33,693 nt of DNA from an uncultured bacterium (GTDB taxonomy: Bacteria; Bipolaricaulota; Bipolaricaulia; Bipolaricaulales; Bipolaricaulaceae). The stretch is taken from NCBI GenBank assembly GCA_937122485.1, contig CAKZKH010000052.1:1-33693 (forward strand). The letters are read 5' to 3'. The notes under the pieces were generated by a model. The model had not been told where the DNA came from and searched no databases. It worked only from the letters and a program-made list of their open reading frames with translations. Positions 15,430 through 21,749 of the stretch are shown in pieces; the first letter of the stretch is position 1; the number at the start of each line of letters is the position of its first letter. A program made the translations under genes and the position numbers.

Positions 15430-16459
15430 GCAGCGGTGGAAGGCGATCCTCCATCAGCTGCGCCAGGCCTATGAGTCGGGGGACGTGCGTTCCTTGCGCA
15501 CGCTGTGGTACCAGGGCCTTCGGGAGCCCGGGGTGGGGTGGGCTTTGCGTTTGTTCAACCGGATCTATCCCCTGCAAGCCATCTTGGACGTCGCTGACGA
15601 GCTCAACGGGAGGATGGCGGAGGAAGGGCTGGCCCGGGCCTCGCGTTGGCTTTTGGAGGAGAAAGTTGTGCACTGGAGGGCCGAGGTGCCGCCGGCCACG
15701 CAGGCCGTGTTGGCCCACCGGCCCGTGGTCATTTATGGCAACCACCCCAGTCTTCTTACCCTGTTTTTGGTTTCCTCCCAGGTGGACCGGCCGGATTTCC
15801 GCGTGGTGGCCGCCAGCTTCCTGGAACGCTTCTTGCCGGGCTTTGCCCCTTACGCTTATGCCGTGGAACTGCCGGTGAGGGACTGGTGGAGGCAATTTTG
15901 GGAGGGGGGGCTGCAGCGGCTGGTCGTGGTGTATTGGGTAACGCGGCTCCGGCCCGTGCCCCCGAAGACCCGGGCCAAGGAGCTCAACCGCATGACCTTG
16001 AGGAAAAGCATTGAGCATGTCCGCGACGGCGGGGCTTTGCTCATTGCCCCTCAGGGCTGGAGTCGAACCACGCGCCGGTGGTACCCCGGTCTGGGCATCA
16101 TCCTCCAGGACTTGGCCAAGAACTCGGGCCCCAACCCTTTGTACCTGGTGGCCTACCATGAGGAGAACTCCACCGATGCCCTGGTTCATGCCTTTCTGGC
16201 CGGGGGGGCCCGATCCCGCCGAGTTCTCGATCGGCTGAAGCGCGATCCCGTGAAGATCACGTTCTCCCAGCCCCGGGTCCTGGTGCCTGCCGAACTTCTG
16301 GAGGGCTCGCCGGCCGACCTGGTGGAAAGGCTCCGCCGGGACTACGAGGCGATGTTCTCCTGCGGGAGGGGGCCCGGCTATGGGCCTCTGAGGCTGAAGC
16401 GCAGGGTATATCCCTGCTCCGCTGCCACTGCCTCCAAGCCCCGCCGCAGCGCTCCGTAG
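15398..16459 (+). CDS. PlsC-like acyltransferase
   Basis: The product is 353 residues. The GTG at 15398 has AAGGAGAGG at 15384-15392. Residues 110-119 (VVIYGNHPSL) match the catalytic NHxS block of glycerolipid acyltransferases, but the usual Asp four residues after His is not evident (NHPSLLTLF). The later block GGALLIAPQGWS (211-222) sits where FPEGTRS normally lies. An N-terminal helical region of about 100 residues precedes the domain. A role in acylating a membrane lipid or lipid precursor is inferred; the divergent motifs mean the acceptor may be unusual. The final 82 bases overlap the minus-strand gene ending at 16378, and the last 27 residues look unconserved. Confidence 0.68.
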   Translation: MTRRARQPGFRQRWKAILHQLRQAYESGDVRSLRTLWYQGLREPGVGWALRLFNRIYPLQAILDVADELNGRMAEEGLARASRWLLEEKVVHWRAEVPPATQAVLAHRPVVIYGNHPSLLTLFLVSSQVDRPDFRVVAASFLERFLPGFAPYAYAVELPVRDWWRQFWEGGLQRLVVVYWVTRLRPVPPKTRAKELNRMTLRKSIEHVRDGGALLIAPQGWSRTTRRWYPGLGIILQDLAKNSGPNPLYLVAYHEENSTDALVHAFLAGGARSRRVLDRLKRDPVKITFSQPRVLVPAELLEGSPADLVERLRRDYEAMFSCGRGPGYGPLRLKRRVYPCSAATASKPRRSAP

Positions 16460-16785
16460 TCGAACTGAACGCTGTACCTCTTGCCAAGGAGGTTCAGTTC
16501 CTCTGCAAGCCGGCCCTCCCTTGGTCCTGGGGTCAGGGACCCCACCTCCACCCGCGTCCCCACCCCTGCCTCCGGCGACATTCCCAGTCCTGTCTCCACC
16601 AGCTGCTCGCTGTACAGGATCTCCCGAGCTTGGGCGTCCACCCTGAACCGGGCTCGGTACACAACCCGGCGTTTGCCCAACAGGACTCGGCGCTCGGCGA
16701 GAACCTTGGTGTACAGGATCTTGTCCCCTTCCTGTCTAAGCTCACCGCCCTGACCCTGCAAGAACTGCCTCAATGCCTCGATCAT
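16378..16785 (-). CDS. hypothetical protein, third gene of the PC4-like operon
   Basis: The product is 135 residues. The ATG at 16785 overlaps the upstream stop as ATGA and has a G-rich site (AGGGGGG) before it. There is no signal peptide or membrane segment. The N-terminus is helical (MIEALRQFLQGQGGEL). The middle is strand-rich with basic residues (LAERRVLLGKRRVVYRARF, then RVDAQAREILYSEQL). The C-terminus is helical (YGALRRGLEAVAAEQGYTL). No family is recognised. Co-translation with the VOC and PC4-like genes supports it being real. Its 3' end overlaps the acyltransferase gene by 82 bases. Confidence 0.7.
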   Translation of the reverse strand: MIEALRQFLQGQGGELRQEGDKILYTKVLAERRVLLGKRRVVYRARFRVDAQAREILYSEQLVETGLGMSPEAGVGTRVEVGSLTPGPREGRLAEELNLLGKRYSVQFDYGALRRGLEAVAAEQGYTLRFSLRGP

Positions 16786-17198
16786 GCGCACCCCCCTGTG
16801 CGGTGAAAGACCCTGCGCGCTTGAGGATTCAGGAACCGCTGGAATTCTAAGGTGTACCCCCCAGGATCGCGGCAGAAGAACCGTTCAATTTGGAGCTCAG
16901 AATTGATCTGGATAGGGGTGAGGCCTTGGGCTCCTGCCTGGCCAGCCCTTTCCCACCAGCCCGTCAAATCGTCGGTCACGATGGTGATCAGCACCGCACT
17001 TTTCTCCTGGGGGCGGTGGTAACCCCGTTGGCCGTCCACCAATCCAAGATAGCTTCCCTCCCCCAAGCGCAAGATCTTGGCCCAGCCCTGGTCCACCACC
17101 ACGGGGAAGCGCAGCCCCTCGGCCCAGAAGCGCATCGCGGCCTCAAGGTCGTGGTAGTACAGGTTGACCAGGGTGGCCGAAGGCTCAGCAGGGCTCAT
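16782..17198 (-). CDS. VOC (glyoxalase/dioxygenase) superfamily protein
   Basis: The product is 138 residues, one VOC module pair. The fold pattern is clear: ATLVNLYYHDLEAAMRFWAE, GWAKILRLGEGSYLGLVD, AVLITIVTDDLTGWWERA and FFCRDPGGYTLEFQRF. The family covers glyoxalase I, bleomycin resistance and extradiol dioxygenase proteins. The final strand keeps the C-terminal metal-ligand Glu (TLEF), but the first His position reads as Asn (LVNLYYHD), so metal binding is doubtful. The substrate is unknown. The ATG at 17198 overlaps the upstream stop as ATGA. Confidence 0.82.
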   Translation of the reverse strand: MSPAEPSATLVNLYYHDLEAAMRFWAEGLRFPVVVDQGWAKILRLGEGSYLGLVDGQRGYHRPQEKSAVLITIVTDDLTGWWERAGQAGAQGLTPIQINSELQIERFFCRDPGGYTLEFQRFLNPQARRVFHRTGGCA

Positions 17199-17404
17199 TC
17201 TTCCTGCTTCAGGGCTTCGATGAGGGCCTGGCGAAGTTCCCAAGGGAGGGCGACGCCCTTTTTGGTGGGCAGCCACTTCCCGTCCTCGCTCAAGAAAAAC
17301 TGGCGGAAGTCCAGGTACTCTTTGCCTCGAAATTGGGTACGGCGCACGACCACCTTCTGCCCCTCGCCGCGCTCAAACTCCACAATCGTTCTCTCTTCGT
17401 CCAC
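17195..17404 (-). CDS. PC4/YdbC-like single-stranded nucleic acid binding protein
   Basis: The product is 69 residues, the normal size for bacterial PC4-like (YdbC) proteins. These bind single-stranded DNA or RNA as a dimer through a curved sheet. The diagnostic part is VVVRRTQFRGKEYLDFRQFF, then DGKWLPTKKGVALPWEL and a closing helix (LRQALIEALKQEE). The GTG at 17404 is chosen because AAGGAG lies exactly 6 bases upstream. The frame is open with protein-like codons to about 17560, and a TTG at 17461 would add 19 residues. TACAAT at 17430-17425 (minus) may be the -10 box. It is the first gene of a three-gene unit joined by ATGA overlaps. Confidence 0.8.
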   Translation of the reverse strand: MDEERTIVEFERGEGQKVVVRRTQFRGKEYLDFRQFFLSEDGKWLPTKKGVALPWELRQALIEALKQEE

Positions 17405-17583
17405 CTTGCGCTCCTTGCCGGGCCATTGTACCTCACCGTCACGCTTCTCCCCGATCGGCAAGATGACGCCGAAGGGCTGGGCATTGGAGAACCCGCCGTA
17501 GGTTCCTCCAAGAGGCGTGACTTGGGCACTGGTCCCGTCTGGCGGATGGAGTTAGAACCGTGAGAGCCGGCACAGAGCCCGGG

Positions 17584-18450
17584 TTACTGGTCCTTTGCCG
17601 ACTCCTGTTGAACCCCAGCGAGAAAGGCGAACACCTTTGCGGTCATCTCATCGCCGGGAAGCCCCAGGTCCCGGTTGACGCCCTCGTGGTCCTTGTCCGC
17701 GGCGTGGTAAAGCTCGACCCTTACTCCAGCATCTCCAAGGGCGGTGGCAAAGTTCAGGGAGATCTCCCGGGACATCGCGCGCACACCTGCATAGACGATG
17801 AGGAACGGCGGAATCCCCTTGCCAGGGGCTACGTGAGTTATGGGTGAGGCCTTTTGCCAAACCTTTGGATCCCGGCCAAACGCCTGAAGGTAAAGAAGGG
17901 AGACCAGGCCTCCTCTTGCCAGGTGGGCGGGGATGTCGTATCCGGCGCCATCCAGGCAGACCACACCAGCAATAATGCTCAGAGGGAGTCCATGGGCGCT
18001 CAGGTAGGACTCGTCCGTGGCCACAAGGGCCACAAGATGCGCGCCTGCGGAGTGACCGATGAGAAAGAGTTTGCTCGGGTCCCCGCCGTACTCAGCGATG
18101 TTTTGGTGGATCCAGGCTATGGCGGCGGCCACGTCCTGAACGTGGGCGGGGTGAGTGACCGTGGGCGACAGCCGGTAGTTCACGCTGACCAGGAGGTAAC
18201 CCGCGTCCGTGAAGGCCTGGGGTTTTACGCCCACGTTTCTTTTGTCACCCCCCTGCCATCCCCCGCCGTGGACCCAGACGACCACGGGAAAACCGGCCCC
18301 TGTCTGGGGCACATAGAGGTCCAAAGAGGTCAAGGAGGAGGGTGTTCCGGGCCGGTGGACGTATTGGATGTCCCGCACTTCCCGCCACTCCCCTACTGCA
18401 GGGAGCGGCAAAATGAGCACGAAGAAGAAAGGAGCGATAAGCCTCTTCAC
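17584..18450 (-). CDS. secreted alpha/beta hydrolase (esterase-like)
   Basis: The product is 288 residues. The N-terminus (MKRLIAPFFFVLILPLPAVG) is a signal peptide. HGGGW (61-65) forms the oxyanion hole, GHSAG (132-136) holds the nucleophile S134, and DKDHEGVN (252-259) holds H255. This is the carboxylesterase/HSL-like arrangement. The catalytic acid, usually an Asp about 30 residues before His, is not obvious: the region reads YAGVRAMSREIS, with Val and Arg where Ala-Asp is expected. An alternative acid (E229) may serve. The substrate is unknown. The GTG at 18450 lies 6 bases after a good -10 box with no Shine-Dalgarno, so the mRNA is probably leaderless. Co-transcription with the PC4-like operon downstream is possible. 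Confidence 0.82.
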   Translation of the reverse strand: MKRLIAPFFFVLILPLPAVGEWREVRDIQYVHRPGTPSSLTSLDLYVPQTGAGFPVVVWVHGGGWQGGDKRNVGVKPQAFTDAGYLLVSVNYRLSPTVTHPAHVQDVAAAIAWIHQNIAEYGGDPSKLFLIGHSAGAHLVALVATDESYLSAHGLPLSIIAGVVCLDGAGYDIPAHLARGGLVSLLYLQAFGRDPKVWQKASPITHVAPGKGIPPFLIVYAGVRAMSREISLNFATALGDAGVRVELYHAADKDHEGVNRDLGLPGDEMTAKVFAFLAGVQQESAKDQ

Positions 18451-18456
18451 CTGTAA

Positions 18457-18485
18457 ACTCTAGCCCACTGGGCGACGGGGCACAA
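18457..18485 (-). promoter_or_regulatory. promoter of the esterase-like gene, leaderless type
   Basis: On the minus strand TTGTGC (18485-18480), a 17-base spacer and TAGAGT (18462-18457) are followed after 6 bases by the GTG start at 18450. Transcription would start at the start codon. Confidence 0.55.
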
Positions 18486-18576
18486 CTGCAAACTGCGGCA
18501 CCAGGGGAAGTGGGAGGCTCGGCGCGCCTTTGTGGGAAAACCCAGCAGACTCGAGCTTTTACCGAAATGGGGCAGC

Positions 18577-19152
18577 CTACACTGGGGGTGAGCTAAGAAC
18601 CTCGGCCATTTGGCGGCCGAGGTCCCGGGCGGCTTGCACCAGCTCAGGAAGGTCCCGCACGTGCCGGCCCGGCCCACCCACCGCCCCCTTCACCGTGAAC
18701 ACCTTGGCCTGCGAACTCCCTGGAGGACCCGCAAACTTCCCCAACTCCCGCAGCGCTTCATCCGGACTTCCCCTCCCCGACAGAACAATCAACCCAAAGC
18801 ACCGGGCCTTCGGCCTCCGCCCGTGGGTGAACAGGAAAAACGTCCTATCAAGGAAAGTTTTCATTTGAGCGGATACGCTGCCAAAGTAGACTGGGCTGGC
18901 AAGGATGACCCCGTCGGCCTGGCTGAACTTCTCCAGGATCCACACCCCGTCGTCGTCCTCCAGACACTTGGGGACTTCGCGGCAGTTGCCGTGGGCTTGG
19001 CACGGGCCGATCTTGTACTGGTTCAGGACGACTTTTTCGGTGGCGATACCCCGGGCGGCAATCTCTTCCAGCGCTTGGTCGATGAGGTAGTTCGTGTTGC
19101 CTTGAACCCTCGGACTTCCCCCCAACGCCAAAACCTTGAGGGAGCTCTTCAT
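18577..19152 (-). CDS. NADPH-dependent FMN reductase family flavoprotein
   Basis: The product is 191 residues. The ATG at 19152 has GGAGG 6 bases upstream. LALGGSPRVQGNTNYL (8-23) is the FMN phosphate loop of the flavodoxin-like fold, and ASPVYFGSVSAQMKTFLDR is the isoalloxazine-side loop. Residues 50-63 (PCQAHGNCREVPKC) align with the compact cysteine motif of iron-sulfur flavoproteins, normally C-x2-C-x2-C-x5-C. The second Cys is His here, so a standard [4Fe-4S] cluster is doubtful. It probably reduces quinones or other electron acceptors in the cytoplasm. It is the last gene of the long minus-strand unit, 22 bases after the dihydrolipoamide dehydrogenase stop. Confidence 0.85.
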   Translation of the reverse strand: MKSSLKVLALGGSPRVQGNTNYLIDQALEEIAARGIATEKVVLNQYKIGPCQAHGNCREVPKCLEDDDGVWILEKFSQADGVILASPVYFGSVSAQMKTFLDRTFFLFTHGRRPKARCFGLIVLSGRGSPDEALRELGKFAGPPGSSQAKVFTVKGAVGGPGRHVRDLPELVQAARDLGRQMAEVLSSPPV

Positions 19153-19174
19153 CCTCGACCTCCGCAAGTATAGG

Positions 19175-20530
19175 CTAGGCCGTGTGTAAGGGGCGGCTCA
19201 GGGCCGCCAAGACGGCCTCCCACAGGGCCTCGGGGAAGGTGGGATGGGCGTGCACGGCCGCGGCGAACTCCTCCAGTGTAAGGTTCTTCTCCACAGCCAG
19301 GGTTGCCTCTGCAATGAGATCCGAGGCGTGGGGGCCGATGATCTCGGCGCCCACAACCCGGCCGGACTCGTCGGCGGCAATCTGGGCGTAGCCCTCGGGC
19401 TCGCCCTCGGCCCAAGCCCGACCCAAAGCCCCAAAGGGAAACCGGCCCACTTTGAGACCGGGCCCTTCAGTTTTGCCCACCAGGGCCACCTCCGGCTGCG
19501 TGAAAATGGCTTGGGGAACGAAAAGCTCGTGCTGGGAGACCTCGCGACCCGCCAGGTGGTCCGCCAACACCAACCCCTCGTGGGAGGCCTTGTGGGCCAG
19601 AAGCCAACCGCCCCGGAGGTCGCCAATGGCGTAAATCCCAGGCGCCGCCTGGAACCGCTCGTCGGTGACCACAAACCCCTTGTCGGTTGAAATCCCCACT
19701 GTCTCCAGGCCCAGCCCCTGAAGTTGGGGCTTGCGACCCACCGCCACCAGCACCACCTCGGCCGGAATTCCCTCGGTTCCCGATGGGGTGCGCACGACCA
19801 CGGTTTCCCTGCCCAGACCCTCAGCTTGGCAACTCAGCCGGATCTCGATGCCTTGCTTTTTGAGGGCCTGGCGGAGGAACATCTCGCCCCGGCGGCTCAC
19901 GCCCACGCCGGGAAGCAAGGTGTCCATCATCTCCACCACGGTCACTTGGCTGCCCAAGCGCCGGTAGATCGTGGCCATCTCCAGGCCAATCACTCCACCG
20001 CCCACCACAACCAGCCGCTCCGGCACCTTGTTGAGCATGAGCGCGTGGTCTGAGGACCAAACACGCTCGCCCTCGAAGGGAAGCCCCCGAAGTTCGACCG
20101 CGGCGGAACCTGTGGCCAGCACAATCGCTTGAGCGGCGAGCTCCCACTCGCCCTGCCCGCCGCGAATCCGCAGCTTGCCCGGCCCGATCAACGAGGCCTG
20201 GCCCTGCACCACCTCCACCTTGGAGGCCGCAAGCAACTTTTCAATTCCGGAGCGGAGCTGGGCCACCACCTCCCCCACCCAGGCCCGCAACCCAGCGAGG
20301 TCCACGCGGGTCTCCACGCTTAGGCCCATTCGGGCGTAGGTTTCCCTGCGGGCCAGAACGTGGGTGGCCGAGTACAGGGCTTTGGTGGGGATGCAGCCCC
20401 AGTTGAGGCAAGTGCCCCCAAGGTGGGCTCGTTCGACGAGGACGCACTCCAGGCCCAGTTGCCCGAGCCTGCGGGCGGTCACGTACCCGGCGGGGCCCCC
20501 GCCCACCACAGCCACCTGCACGCGGTCCAC
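19175..20530 (-). CDS. lpdA: dihydrolipoamide dehydrogenase (E3)
   Basis: The product is 451 residues. It reoxidises protein-bound dihydrolipoamide with NAD+ in 2-oxoacid dehydrogenase or glycine cleavage complexes. Visible are the FAD loop VAVVGGGPAGYVTARRLG (7-24), redox disulfide GGTCLNWGC (C41, C46), NAD loop VVVGGGVIGLEMA, second FAD motif GIYAIGDLRGGWLLAHKA, and catalytic HPTFPE (H429, E434). No E1, E2 or glycine cleavage gene is in the window, so the partner complex is elsewhere. The start is uncertain: GTG at 20530 is used, GTG at 20521 is also possible, and GTG at 20560 would overlap tyrS. Confidence 0.93.
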   Translation of the reverse strand: MDRVQVAVVGGGPAGYVTARRLGQLGLECVLVERAHLGGTCLNWGCIPTKALYSATHVLARRETYARMGLSVETRVDLAGLRAWVGEVVAQLRSGIEKLLAASKVEVVQGQASLIGPGKLRIRGGQGEWELAAQAIVLATGSAAVELRGLPFEGERVWSSDHALMLNKVPERLVVVGGGVIGLEMATIYRRLGSQVTVVEMMDTLLPGVGVSRRGEMFLRQALKKQGIEIRLSCQAEGLGRETVVVRTPSGTEGIPAEVVLVAVGRKPQLQGLGLETVGISTDKGFVVTDERFQAAPGIYAIGDLRGGWLLAHKASHEGLVLADHLAGREVSQHELFVPQAIFTQPEVALVGKTEGPGLKVGRFPFGALGRAWAEGEPEGYAQIAADESGRVVGAEIIGPHASDLIAEATLAVEKNLTLEEFAAAVHAHPTFPEALWEAVLAALSRPLHTA

Positions 20531-20540
20531 CCGAGCCGTC

Positions 20541-21743
20541 CTAGAGCACGAGCCGGACAAACCGGCGCCGGCCGGCCCGGAGGATCATCCCCGACCGGAC
20601 CTCGATCCGATCCTGGGGGGACTGAACCTTGCGGGCATCGAGCTGGACCCCACCCTGCTCCACCAACCTGCGGGCCTCGGACCGCGAGCCCGCCACCCCC
20701 GTGGCCACCAACAAGTCCACTACCCCAATCTGACCATCCTCGTCCAGAATGTCCCCCACTTGGACCTCGGCCATCTCCTCCGGGGGGAGCTCCTCTTCAA
20801 AAACGCGCTCGAAGTGGGCCTGGGCTCGCTCTCCAGCCTCGGCCCCGTGGAACTGGGCCACGATCGTGCGCGCCAGACGCTTCTTGGCCTCCTTGGGATG
20901 GAGCTGGGCCACCTCCTCCCACGGCGTCTCCGTGAGCAAGGTGTAGTACTGGGGCATGAGCTCGTCCGGCAAGGACATGATCTTTCCGAACTGCTCCTCC
21001 GGGGGTTCGGCCACCCCAATGTAGTTGCCCCGGGACTGGGACATGGCGTGAACCCCGTCGGTGCCAATCAGCAACGGCATGGTCAAGATGACCTGGGGCT
21101 CCTGCCCATAGGCCTCCTGAATGTCGCGCCCGATGAGCAGGTTGAACCGCTGATCGGATCCTCCCAGCTCCACGTCGGCCCGGACCATCACCGAATCGTA
21201 GGCCTGGGCCAGGGGGTACAGAAACTCCATGATCGTGATCGGGCTCCCTTCGCGAAACCGCCGGGCGAAGTCGTCCCGCTCCAGCATCCGGGCCACGGTG
21301 TACCGGGCCGTGAGGCCGATCACCTGGGCCAGGGTGAGGTTCTCCAGCCACTCCGAGTTGTGGCGAACCTCGGTGCGGCGAGGGTCCAGGATGCGGAAGG
21401 CCTGCTCCCGGTAGGTCTTCATGTTGCGTTCAATCTCCTCCGGCGACATGGGATCGCGTGTCTTGGACTTGCCGGAGGGGTCGCCGATTCGGCGGGTGAA
21501 GTCCCCCACCACCAGCACCGCGGTGTGCCCCAAGTCCTGGAAGGCCCGGAGCTTGCGCAACACCACAGCGTGGCCCAGGGTGAGGTGCGGCGCGGAAGGG
21601 TCAATCCCCAACTTCACCCGCAGGGGCCGCTTCTCCTTGAGCGACCGCTCCAGTTTGGCCTCCAATTCCTCCCGAGGGAGGAACGTCTCCGCGTTCTTCT
21701 CGATCACCTGCAGCTGCTCTGCCACTTGTCGGGCTATGTCCAT
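20541..21743 (-). CDS. tyrS: tyrosyl-tRNA synthetase with altered KMSKS motif
   Basis: The product is 400 residues. It charges tRNATyr with tyrosine. The class I HIGH motif is PHLTLGH (52-58). The tyrosine pocket shows YPLAQAYDS and ELGGSDQRFN (about 176-201), typical of the TyrZ-type branch. Residues 312-400 include an S4 RNA-binding domain (DLLVATGVAGSRSEARRLVE). The KMSKS loop reads HAMSQSRGNYIG (232-243), so both lysines are replaced (A233 and Q236). Other signature residues are intact, and this is probably the working enzyme unless a second tyrS exists. It starts 6 bases after the gyrA stop, without a clear Shine-Dalgarno. Confidence 0.94.
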   Translation of the reverse strand: MDIARQVAEQLQVIEKNAETFLPREELEAKLERSLKEKRPLRVKLGIDPSAPHLTLGHAVVLRKLRAFQDLGHTAVLVVGDFTRRIGDPSGKSKTRDPMSPEEIERNMKTYREQAFRILDPRRTEVRHNSEWLENLTLAQVIGLTARYTVARMLERDDFARRFREGSPITIMEFLYPLAQAYDSVMVRADVELGGSDQRFNLLIGRDIQEAYGQEPQVILTMPLLIGTDGVHAMSQSRGNYIGVAEPPEEQFGKIMSLPDELMPQYYTLLTETPWEEVAQLHPKEAKKRLARTIVAQFHGAEAGERAQAHFERVFEEELPPEEMAEVQVGDILDEDGQIGVVDLLVATGVAGSRSEARRLVEQGGVQLDARKVQSPQDRIEVRSGMILRAGRRRFVRLVL

Positions 21744-21749
21744 AGGCTG

